Shown: in pieces, positions 56,403 through 64,000 of the stretch
Layout of the letters: every line of letters starts with the position of its first letter
Position numbering within the stretch: position 1 is the stretch's first letter
The notes under the pieces: generated by a model
Seen by the model: the letters and a program-made list of their open reading frames with translations, nothing else
Told to the model about the DNA's origin: nothing
The model's database searches: none
Translations under genes and position numbers: made by a program
From: Shinella zoogloeoides
GTDB taxonomy: Bacteria > Pseudomonadota > Alphaproteobacteria > Rhizobiales > Rhizobiaceae
DNA length: 64,000 nucleotides
Assembly: GCF_030733845.1 (NCBI RefSeq)
Contig: NZ_CP132311.1
Span: forward strand, 2,793,501-2,857,500
Reading direction: 5' to 3'

Positions 56403-59400
56403 ATGTCCATCAAGGCCGGTATCTACCACCTCACCCATTACAAATACGACAACCCGGTCCATCTCGGACCCCAGATCATCCGGCTGAAGCCGGCCGCCCA
56501 TTCCAAGACCAAGGTCATCAGCCATTCGCTGAAGGTTTCGCCCGAAAACCATTTCGTGAACCTCCAGCAGGACCCCTACGGCAACTATCTCGCCCGCTAC
56601 GTGTTTCCCGATCCCGTCACCGAGCTGAAGATCGAGGTCGACCTCGTCGCGGACATGACGGTCTACAATCCCTTCGATTTCTTCGTCGAGGAAGAGGCCG
56701 AGCACTGGCCTTTCGACTATCCGCAGGACCTTCGCGAAGACCTGGAAATCTACCGCGCCCCCGAGCCGATGGGACCGGCGCTCGAAGCCTTCATGGCGAC
56801 CGTCGACCGCTCGCGCCAGCGCACCGTCGACATGGTCGTCGGCCTCAACGCGCGCCTCCAGCAGAATGTTGGCTACGTCATCCGCATGGAGCCCGGTGTG
56901 CAGACGCCCGAGGAGACGCTGACCATCGCGCGGGGCTCCTGCCGCGATTCGAGCTGGCTGCTCGTGCAGATCCTGCGCAATCTCGGCTTTGCCGCCCGTT
57001 TCGTCTCCGGCTATCTCATCCAGCTCACGCCGGACCTCAAGGCGCTCGATGGCCCCTCCGGCACCGAGGTCGACTTCACCGACCTGCACGCCTGGTGCGA
57101 AGTCTATATCCCCGGCGCCGGCTGGATCGGCCTCGATCCGACCTCGGGCCTGCTCACCGGCGAAAGCCACATTCCCCTCGCTGCCACCCCGCATTACCGC
57201 AACGCCGCACCGATTTCCGGCGGCTATTTCGGCGAGGCGAACACCGCATTCGACTTCGCCATGACGGTGGACCGCGTCGCCGAGCATCCGCGCATCACCA
57301 AGCCGTTCTCCGATGAGAGCTGGGAGGCGCTGAATGCGCTCGGCCGCACGGTCGACACGGTGCTCGCCGGCAACGACGTGCGCCTCACCATGGGCGGGGA
57401 GCCGACCTTCGTCTCCATCGACGATTTCGAATCGGAGGAATGGAACACCGCCGCCGTCGGCCCGACCAAGCGCGAGAAGGCCGACGATCTGATCCGGCGC
57501 CTGCGCGAGCGCTTCGCGCCGGGCGGCTTCCTGCACTACGGCCAGGGCAAGTGGTATCCCGGCGAGAGCCTGCCGCGCTGGACCTTCTCGCTCTACTGGC
57601 GGCGCGACGGCAGGCCGATCTGGCAGAACCCGGCGCTGATCGCCGAGGAAGGCAGCGAACTTGGTGTCGGCGAAGCCGATGCGCAGGCGATCCTGACCGG
57701 CATTGCGGAGGAACTCGGCGTCGAGCCCGACATGGTGCAGCCCGCCTATGAAGACCCCGCCGAATGGATCATCAAGGAAGGCAACCTGCCGGAAAATGTC
57801 GATCCGTCGAATTCCAAACTGGAGGACCCCGAGGAGCGCAGCCGCATCGCCCGCGTCTTCGAGCGCGGCCTGACCACGCCGACCGGCCATATCCTGCCCA
57901 TCCAGGCCTGGAATGCCCGCGCAAGCGGCCAGCGCTGGATCAGCGAGAAATGGCGCACCCGCCGCGGCAGGATCTTTCTCGTGCCCGGCGACAGCCCCGT
58001 CGGCTATCGCCTGCCGCTCGGCGCGCTGCCCTACCTTCCGCCTTCCAGCTATCCCTACATCAACCCGGCCGATCCGTCCGAGGACAAGCCGCCGCTGCCG
58101 GATTTCGCAGGCCCCGGCCGCGCGATGGCCGAGGCTTCGTTCCAGCCGAGCGAGGCCGGGCAGGACCGCATCGAACAGGTCCGCAGCGAGATCGTCGGCA
58201 CGGTGCGCACGGCCATGAGCGTGGAAGCCCGCGACGGCAGGCTCTGCATCTTCATGCCGCCCGTCGAGCGGGTCGAGGACTATCTCGAACTGGTGACCGC
58301 CGCCGAGCGGGCGGCGGACCGGCTCGGCCTGCCCGTTCATATCGAGGGCTATGCGCCGCCGCAGGACGAACGGCTCAACGTCATCCGCGTCGCGCCGGAC
58401 CCCGGAGTCATCGAGGTCAACATCCACCCCGCCTCCAATTGGCAGGACTGCGTGGACATCACCACGGCGATCTACGAGGAGGCGCGCCAGACGCGCCTCG
58501 GCGCCGACAAGTTCATGATCGACGGCCGCCACACCGGCACCGGCGGCGGCAACCATGTGGTCGTCGGCGGCAAGAACCCGAACGACAGCCCGTTCCTGCG
58601 CCGGCCGGACCTGCTGAAGAGCCTCGTGCTGCACTGGCAGCGCCATCCCTCGCTGTCCTACCTCTTCTCCGGCCTTTTCATCGGCCCGACGAGCCAGGCG
58701 CCGCGCATCGACGAGGCCCGGCACGATTCGCTCTACGAGCTGGAGATCGCGCTGGCGCAGGTACCGTCGCCCGCGGAAGGCGTGCCGCCCCTGCCCTGGC
58801 TCGTCGACCGGCTCTTCCGCAATCTGCTCACCGACGTCACCGGCAACACGCACCGCTCGGAAATCTGCATCGACAAGCTGTTCTCGCCGGATGGACCAAC
58901 CGGGCGGCTCGGCCTCGTCGAGTTCCGCGGCTTCGAAATGCCGCCGAACGCCCGCATGAGCCTTGCCCAGCAACTGCTCATCCGCGCGCTCATCGCCCGC
59001 TTCTGGCAGAACCCGGCCGAAGGAGGCTTCGTGCGCTGGGGCACCACGCTGCACGACCGCTTCATGCTGCCACACTATGTTTGGCAGGATTTCCTGGACG
59101 TGCTGGCCGATCTCAGGGCCAACGGCTTCGACCTGCGTCCCGAATGGTTCGCCGCCCAGCTCGAATTCCGCTTCCCCTTCTGCGGCGAGGTCGAATACGA
59201 GGGCGCCAACCTCGAAGTGCGCCAGGCGCTGGAGCCCTGGCACGTCATGGGCGAACAGGGCGCGATCGGCGGCACCGTGCGCTTCGTCGATTCGTCCGTC
59301 GAGCGGCTGCAGGTGAAGCTGGAGACCGCCAATCCCGAGCGCTACACCGTCGCCTGCAACGGCCGGCCCGTGCCGCTGAAGGCGACCGGCACGAAGGGCG

Positions 59401-59720
59401 TCTCGGTGGCCGGCGTGCGCTACAAGGCCTGGCAGCCGGCCTCCGGCCTGCATCCGGTGCTGCCCGTCAACACGCCGCTTACCTTCGACATTTATGATAC
59501 ATGGTCGCGGCGGGCGATCGGCGGCTGCATTTACCACGTTGCTCATCCGGGCGGACGCAACTATGACACCTTCCCGGTGAACGGCAACGAGGCCGAGGCG
59601 CGCCGGCTGGCGCGGTTCGAGCCATGGGGACACAGGGCGGGCGGCTATACGCTGTGGCCGGAGACGCCGCCGGCGGATTTCCCGCTGACGCTGGATCTGC
59701 GCAGGCCGCCCGGCATCTAG
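56403..59720 (+). CDS. Transglutaminase-DUF2126 fusion protein
   Basis: 1105 residues, cytoplasmic (no signal). An N-terminal bacterial transglutaminase-like region ([19 protein letters not shown]) leads to a transglutaminase/protease core with the full triad: Cys180 ([20 protein letters not shown]), His229 ([16 protein letters not shown]) and Asp245 ([13 protein letters not shown]). From about residue 310 to the end is DUF2126: [40 protein letters not shown], then [16 protein letters not shown] and [20 protein letters not shown] in the C-terminal half. DUF2126 has been related to the glutamine-synthetase-like amidoligase fold. It is the first gene of a three-gene operon with ATP-grasp/alpha-E and a second transglutaminase. 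Confidence 0.92.
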   Translation: MSIKAGIYHLTHYKYDNPVHLGPQIIRLKPAAHSKTKVISHSLKVSPENHFVNLQQDPYGNYLARYVFPDPVTELKIEVDLVADMTVYNPFDFFVEEEAEHWPFDYPQDLREDLEIYRAPEPMGPALEAFMATVDRSRQRTVDMVVGLNARLQQNVGYVIRMEPGVQTPEETLTIARGSCRDSSWLLVQILRNLGFAARFVSGYLIQLTPDLKALDGPSGTEVDFTDLHAWCEVYIPGAGWIGLDPTSGLLTGESHIPLAATPHYRNAAPISGGYFGEANTAFDFAMTVDRVAEHPRITKPFSDESWEALNALGRTVDTVLAGNDVRLTMGGEPTFVSIDDFESEEWNTAAVGPTKREKADDLIRRLRERFAPGGFLHYGQGKWYPGESLPRWTFSLYWRRDGRPIWQNPALIAEEGSELGVGEADAQAILTGIAEELGVEPDMVQPAYEDPAEWIIKEGNLPENVDPSNSKLEDPEERSRIARVFERGLTTPTGHILPIQAWNARASGQRWISEKWRTRRGRIFLVPGDSPVGYRLPLGALPYLPPSSYPYINPADPSEDKPPLPDFAGPGRAMAEASFQPSEAGQDRIEQVRSEIVGTVRTAMSVEARDGRLCIFMPPVERVEDYLELVTAAERAADRLGLPVHIEGYAPPQDERLNVIRVAPDPGVIEVNIHPASNWQDCVDITTAIYEEARQTRLGADKFMIDGRHTGTGGGNHVVVGGKNPNDSPFLRRPDLLKSLVLHWQRHPSLSYLFSGLFIGPTSQAPRIDEARHDSLYELEIALAQVPSPAEGVPPLPWLVDRLFRNLLTDVTGNTHRSEICIDKLFSPDGPTGRLGLVEFRGFEMPPNARMSLAQQLLIRALIARFWQNPAEGGFVRWGTTLHDRFMLPHYVWQDFLDVLADLRANGFDLRPEWFAAQLEFRFPFCGEVEYEGANLEVRQALEPWHVMGEQGAIGGTVRFVDSSVERLQVKLETANPERYTVACNGRPVPLKATGTKGVSVAGVRYKAWQPASGLHPVLPVNTPLTFDIYDTWSRRAIGGCIYHVAHPGGRNYDTFPVNGNEAEARRLARFEPWGHRAGGYTLWPETPPADFPLTLDLRRPPGI

Positions 59721-59739
59721 CTCCCGCAGGAGAATTGGA

Positions 59740-62142
59740 TTGAAGACCACCAGCGTGGAAGCGGAGCATATCGACACGGCGCGGACACCGTCGCGCGCCT
59801 ATGCGCCGCTCGCGGGCGTGGCCGACGAAATGGTCGATACGCAGGGCGAGGTGCGCCCGGTCTGGCGGCATTTCCTCAAGGCGCTCGACCGCATGGACGA
59901 AACGGACCTTGCCGGCCGCTTCGCCCGCGCCGACCGCTATCTGCGCGATGCCGGCGTCTTCTACCGCGCCTATGGCAAGGAGGCCGGCACGGACCGCGCC
60001 TGGCCGCTCTCCCACATTCCCGTGCTGATCGACGAGGCCGAATGGGAGAACCTGTCGCGCGGCCTCGTCCAGCGCGCCGAGCTGCTGGAAGCCGTCGTCG
60101 CCGATATCTACGGCAAGAACGAGCTCGTCGCGAACGGCCTGCTGCCGCCTGCCCTCGTCGCCTCCAACAGCGAGTTCCTGCGCCCGCTCGTTGGCGTGCA
60201 GCCGGCCGGCCGCCACTTCCTGCATTTCGTCTCCTTCGAGATCGGCCGCGGGCCTGACGGCAACTGGTGGGTGCTCTCCGACCGCACGCAGGCGCCGTCC
60301 GGCGCCGGCTTCGCGCTGGAAAACCGCGTGGCGACGACCCGCGCCTTTTCCGACGTGTACGCCGAAACCCACGCCCACCGCCTCGCCGGTTTCTTCGGCG
60401 CCTTCCGCAGCACGCTGCAGGCAGGCAAGGCCGCCGAGGACCGCATCGCCGTCCTGACGCCGGGCCTTGCCAACGAGACCTATTTCGAGCACGCCTATAT
60501 CGCCCGCTATCTCGGCTTTATGCTGCTGGAGGGCGAGGACCTGACGGTGGTCGGCGGCAAGGTCATGGTGCGCACGGTCGCCGGACTCAAGCCCGTCGGC
60601 GTGCTCTGGCGCCGCCTCGACGCCGCCTTCGCCGATCCGCTGGAGCTCGACCAGAATTCCCATATCGGCACGCCCGGCATGGTGGAGGCCCTGCGCGCCG
60701 GTTCCGTCACCTTCGTCAATGCGCTCGGCGCCGGCATCGTCGAGACCCGTGCCTTCCTCGCCTTCCTGCCGAACATCTGTCGCCAGCTTCTCGGCGAGGA
60801 CCAGCGCCTCCCCTCCGTCGCCACCTGGTGGTGCGGCCAGAAAAGCGAGCGCGAACACGTCGCGGCCAATATCGAGCGCATGGTCATCGGCCCGGCCTAT
60901 TCGACGCGCCCGTTCTTCGACGACAACGAACAATCCGTGCTCGGCGCGAGCCTGCGCGATACGGCCAAGCAGTCGATTGCCGACTGGCTCGCCTCCGACG
61001 GCGCCAAGCTGGTCGGCCAGGAAGCGGTGACGCTGTCCACCACGCCGGCCTTCGTCGACGGCAGGCTCGTGCCGCGCCCCATGTCGCTGCGCGTCTTCGC
61101 CGCCCGCACGCGGGACGGCTGGCAGATCATGCCGGGGGGCTTTGCCCGTATCGGCGCCGGCGACAATGTCTCGGCTATCGCCATGCGCGAGGGCGGCTCG
61201 GCCGCCGACGTGTGGATCGTCAGCCGCAAGCCCGTCGAGCGCACCTCGCTGCTGCCGGCCGAAGAAGTCTTCACCCGCAACATGCCCGGCAGCCTGCCGA
61301 GCCGCGCGGCCGACAACCTCTTCTGGCTCGGCCGCTATATCGAGCGGGCCGAAGGGGCGCTGCGCATCCTGCGCGCCTGGCACGGGCGCTATGCCGAATA
61401 TGCCGATCCCGAGCAGCCGCTCCTGAAGGACGTCAGCACCTATCTCGATGCGCTCGACATCGACACGTCTGAAGCCGTGCCGACGAGCCTTATCCGCAAC
61501 ATCGACAGCGCGGTCTTCTCCGCCAGCAATATCCGCGACCGGTTCTCGCCGGACGGCTGGCTGGCGCTGAACGACCTGTCGAAGACCGCCCGCCGCTTCC
61601 ATGTCAGCGTCCAGCCGGGCGACGACGCGACGCGCGCCATGACGGTCCTCCTGCGCAAGCTCGCGGGCTTCGCCGGCCTCGTGCACGAGAACATGTACCG
61701 CTTCACCGGCTGGCGCTTCCTCTCCATCGGCCGCTACCTGGAGCGCGGCCTGCACATGACGCGCCTGCTCGGCCACATGTCCGGCGAGGACGCGCCGGAC
61801 GGCGCGCTCGACATGCTGCTGGAGATCGGCGACAGCGTGATGACCCATCGCCGCCGCTACAACGTGGCGACCGCGCGCCTCACCGTCACCGACCTCCTGG
61901 CGCTCGACGCGCTCAATCCGCGCTCGATCCTCTACCAGCTCAACGAGATCAAGAACGAGGTCGAGCAACTGCCGAACGCCTATGCCAACGGCCAGATGTC
62001 GCCTTTCTACCGCGAGGCCATGCGCCTTCATGCGGGGCTCGCGGTGATGACACCGGAAACCATGACGGATGCGGTCTACGGGCGCTTCGAGGCGGAACTC
62101 GAGAAACTGTCCGACATTCTCGCCCAGACCTATCTGAGCTGA
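59740..62142 (+). CDS. Circularly permuted ATP-grasp protein fused to alpha-E domain
   Basis: 800 residues from a TTG at 59740 with an AGGAG site about eight bases upstream. The first about 490 residues are the type-2 circularly permuted ATP-grasp (DUF404/DUF407): HIPVLIDEAEWENLSRGLVQ, DGNWWVLSDRTQAPSGAGFA, VLTPGLANETYFEHAYIARY and VTFVNALGAGIVETRAFLAF. The rest is the alpha-E domain (DUF403): SRAADNLFWLGRYIERAEGA, FAGLVHENMYRFTGWRFLSI and MSPFYREAMRLHAGLAV. In many genomes these are two genes; here they are one chain. The ATP-grasp half is predicted to make an amide bond at ATP cost. It lies 19 bases after the DUF2126 gene and 16 before the next transglutaminase. Confidence 0.92.
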   Translation: MKTTSVEAEHIDTARTPSRAYAPLAGVADEMVDTQGEVRPVWRHFLKALDRMDETDLAGRFARADRYLRDAGVFYRAYGKEAGTDRAWPLSHIPVLIDEAEWENLSRGLVQRAELLEAVVADIYGKNELVANGLLPPALVASNSEFLRPLVGVQPAGRHFLHFVSFEIGRGPDGNWWVLSDRTQAPSGAGFALENRVATTRAFSDVYAETHAHRLAGFFGAFRSTLQAGKAAEDRIAVLTPGLANETYFEHAYIARYLGFMLLEGEDLTVVGGKVMVRTVAGLKPVGVLWRRLDAAFADPLELDQNSHIGTPGMVEALRAGSVTFVNALGAGIVETRAFLAFLPNICRQLLGEDQRLPSVATWWCGQKSEREHVAANIERMVIGPAYSTRPFFDDNEQSVLGASLRDTAKQSIADWLASDGAKLVGQEAVTLSTTPAFVDGRLVPRPMSLRVFAARTRDGWQIMPGGFARIGAGDNVSAIAMREGGSAADVWIVSRKPVERTSLLPAEEVFTRNMPGSLPSRAADNLFWLGRYIERAEGALRILRAWHGRYAEYADPEQPLLKDVSTYLDALDIDTSEAVPTSLIRNIDSAVFSASNIRDRFSPDGWLALNDLSKTARRFHVSVQPGDDATRAMTVLLRKLAGFAGLVHENMYRFTGWRFLSIGRYLERGLHMTRLLGHMSGEDAPDGALDMLLEIGDSVMTHRRRYNVATARLTVTDLLALDALNPRSILYQLNEIKNEVEQLPNAYANGQMSPFYREAMRLHAGLAVMTPETMTDAVYGRFEAELEKLSDILAQTYLS

Positions 62143-62158
62143 GCGAAAGGGAGGCGCT

Positions 62159-63052
62159 GTGACCATGCTCTACGACGTCAACCTCCATATCAGCTATCTC
62201 TACGACACGCCGGTTTCCGGCGGGCGGCACATCGTGCGCGTGCTGCCGCTCTCCATCGGCGGCCGCCAGCGGCTCGTCGCCGGCACGGTGGGTGTCGATC
62301 CCGGCCCGGGCGAACGGGTCGACCATCACGATTTCTTCGAAAACCCGATGAGCGCGATCCTCTTCCGCAATGCGCACGAAAAGCTCGACATCCGCATGCA
62401 GGCGCGCGTCCATGTCGACGTGCCGGAGCCGGCGGCAGATTTCTCGCCGCGCGTCGCCGACCTGCCGGAGGATATCGCCGGATACTGGTCGCTCGATGCC
62501 GGCTCGCCGCACCACTATACCGGCCCGAGCCCGCGGCTGAAGGATTGCCCGGAGATCGCCGCCTACGCCCGTTCGATCGCCAAGCCCGGCATGACGATCC
62601 GCGCGATCGCGACGGCGATCTGCGCGCGCATCCACAAGGACTTCACCTACGATCCGAAGGCCACCAACGTGGACACCACCCCGCGCGAGGCCTTCAAGCT
62701 GAAGCGCGGCGTCTGCCAGGATTTCTCCCATGTGATGATCGTCGCGCTGCGCAGCCTCGGCATTCCGGCCGGCTACGTCTCCGGCTTCCTGCGCACCATC
62801 CCGCCGCCGGGCAAGGAGCGGCTGGAAGGGGCGGACGCCATGCATGCCTGGGTGCGCTACTGGTGCGGCCGGGTGAACGGCTGGATGGAACTCGATCCGA
62901 CCAACGACATCCCCGCCGGCACCGACCATATCGTCGTCGCCTACGGCCGCGACTATGCGGACGTCGCGCCCGTGATCGGCGTTCTGAAAGGATACGGCCA
63001 GCACAAGACGACCCAGGCCGTCGACGTCATCCCCGTCCGCCAGGCGTCGTGA
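62159..63052 (+). CDS. Transglutaminase-like cysteine protease family protein
   Basis: 297 residues from a GTG at 62159; the ATG two codons on (62165) may be the real start, as its spacing from GGGAGG is better. It has the bacterial transglutaminase-like N-terminal domain (LYDVNLHISYLYDTPVSG) and a transglutaminase core with Cys186 (LKRGVCQDFSHVMIVALRSL), His229 (DAMHAWVRYWCG) and Asp246 (GWMELDPTNDIP). It is cytoplasmic. Third gene of the operon; with the other two it would transfer or cleave the amide products of the ATP-grasp/DUF2126 enzymes. Confidence 0.92.
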   Translation: MTMLYDVNLHISYLYDTPVSGGRHIVRVLPLSIGGRQRLVAGTVGVDPGPGERVDHHDFFENPMSAILFRNAHEKLDIRMQARVHVDVPEPAADFSPRVADLPEDIAGYWSLDAGSPHHYTGPSPRLKDCPEIAAYARSIAKPGMTIRAIATAICARIHKDFTYDPKATNVDTTPREAFKLKRGVCQDFSHVMIVALRSLGIPAGYVSGFLRTIPPPGKERLEGADAMHAWVRYWCGRVNGWMELDPTNDIPAGTDHIVVAYGRDYADVAPVIGVLKGYGQHKTTQAVDVIPVRQAS

Positions 63053-63192
63053 ATTCCCGTTTGGAAACAGCGCAGAGGGCGGAACTGCGGGACCTGCGCA
63101 ATTTTACGAAAACTATACCACGCGCCCGAACCGTTGAATAACACTTCGATGGTAGCTTCAGCCCACATTATGACGATGGTGGGTGAAGTCTC

Positions 63193-64000
63193 ATGACGAC
63201 GAAGAAGGAAAATCGCACTTTGCTGTCCCGGTTCCGCAAGGATCGCCGCGGCAACTTCGCCATCATGGGAGCCGTCGCCGTACCCCTCATCCTGGCCGCA
63301 GCCGGCTTCGCGATGGACCTGACCAACATGGTGCTCGCGAGAGCCGAGCTTCAGGACGCGGCGGATTCCGCCGCCATCGCCGCGGCCTCGGCCCTTGCGA
63401 GCGACGGCAAGAGCGTGGCCGAAGCAAAAGCCATTGCCGCCACCTTCATGAAAACCCAGCTTTCCGGCAGCAGGGTGTTCACCTGGGGCAAGGACGGCAT
63501 ACCGCTTCCGACGGTCGATATCACGGAAGAAACCACGGCTGGCGTCGGAAAGGTTTTCAAAGTGGCCGTCTCCACGTCGGGAGATATGGAATTCACGCCG
63601 CTCACGAAGCTGATGGGCTATAAATCCACCACGCTCAATGCCAGCAGCTCCACCGAGAGCGCGACGGAATCCAAGAACGCGCTGTCCATGTATCTTGCAC
63701 TCGACCAATCCGGCTCGATGCTCGCCAACACCAACGAGTTGAACACCACCGTCACCGGCAAATGCGAACAGTTCAACGAGAGCGGCATAAGCATCGGAAG
63801 AAAGTCGCCCTGCTACATCAAGAAGATCGAAGCACTCCAAATCGCCGCCACCAGCCTCTTCAATCAGTTGAAGAAAGCGGACCCGAACACCAAATTCGTG
63901 CGCACGGCAACCGCCTCCTATAACAGCAGCCTAGTCAAGTCCTACGAACTGGCGTGGGGCACCACCGCCGCCCAGAAACAGGTGGATGCGCTTAAGGGCG
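63193..64000 (+). CDS. TadG-like pilus assembly protein with vWA domain, 3' end outside window
   Basis: 269 complete residues are visible from the ATG at 63193. The N-terminal TadE/TadG-type segment (FRKDRRGNFAIMGAVAVPLI) leads into a membrane helix and the typical LTNMVLARAELQDAADSAA coil. A vWA domain starts with the MIDAS motif at Asp171 (YLALDQSGSMLAN, DxSxS). The family is tied to Flp/Tad pili or secreted adhesins, but no other tad gene is seen here. The gap of 140 bases upstream holds no gene. Confidence 0.87.
   Translation, partial: MTTKKENRTLLSRFRKDRRGNFAIMGAVAVPLILAAAGFAMDLTNMVLARAELQDAADSAAIAAASALASDGKSVAEAKAIAATFMKTQLSGSRVFTWGKDGIPLPTVDITEETTAGVGKVFKVAVSTSGDMEFTPLTKLMGYKSTTLNASSSTESATESKNALSMYLALDQSGSMLANTNELNTTVTGKCEQFNESGISIGRKSPCYIKKIEALQIAATSLFNQLKKADPNTKFVRTATASYNSSLVKSYELAWGTTAAQKQVDALKG

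Noticed and set aside
56229-59777. Long minus-strand frame opposite the transglutaminase-DUF2126 gene
   Set aside because: The plus strand encodes intact catalytic motifs; the minus frame is a composition artefact.

Overview
The window reads as a chromosomal segment of a Rhizobiaceae member (Rhizobium/Agrobacterium/Sinorhizobium/Shinella group). The base composition is high in G+C. The gene set is typical of the group: CpdR-type receiver protein, Omp10-like lipoprotein, GapR (DUF2312), homospermidine synthase, DUF1036 and DUF1244 proteins, a cysteine-free 41-residue L36, an MmgR/suhB-type sRNA beside an N-formylglutamate amidohydrolase gene, and an hsp20 gene with a ROSE-like leader. No phage, insertion sequence, conjugation or CRISPR genes were seen. 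Almost all of it is ordinary, densely packed chromosome. Both ends cut a gene: a Sel1 protein at the left and a TadG-like vWA protein at the right.

Layout. 1-5 kb: Sel1 and ThiE-like genes, a TauE/SafE transporter, a short ArsR regulator, two DUF465 coiled-coil proteins, and purEK. 5-14 kb: rpmJ, a TPR protein, a hydrolase, pyruvate kinase, DUF1036, an N-formylglutamate amidohydrolase, DUF1244, gapR, an exported DUF882 protein and a sigma-54 activator. 14-20 kb: oligoendopeptidase F, pabB and a PabC-like gene that carries a large palindromic repeat inside its reading frame, then homospermidine synthase and omp10. 20-31 kb: envelope and sugar genes (5'-nucleotidase with LysM, hemH, an SPFH/NfeD pair, kdsD, a beta-barrel protein, galU, an MltB-type transglycosylase and a DUF459 protein). 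31-38 kb: gltB and gltD (ammonia assimilation) with a small membrane ORF between them.

38-46 kb is the most RNA-rich stretch: threonine aldolase, hsp20 with a sigma-32-type promoter and RNA thermometer, a possible new structured sRNA, a lysophospholipase-like hydrolase, hisN, the MmgR-type sRNA, a second N-formylglutamate amidohydrolase, cpdR, tRNA-Val(GAC), and a purine permease behind a switch-like leader. 46-54 kb holds a sugar-acid module (galactonate dehydratase, FCD-GntR regulator, UxaA/GarD-type dehydratase), a second unusual GntR regulator with two winged helices, and ilvD. 54-56 kb holds a GFA protein and a MarR regulator facing each other over two operator copies, then DUF899 and VOC proteins.

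56.4-63.1 kb is a three-gene operon: transglutaminase-DUF2126, ATP-grasp-alpha-E, and a second transglutaminase. It looks like a peptide or protein amide-bond forming and cleaving system. Families like these have been predicted to do this by comparative genomics, but I know of no established substrate. Together with the repeat-interrupted PabC gene it is the best candidate here for unexplored biology.
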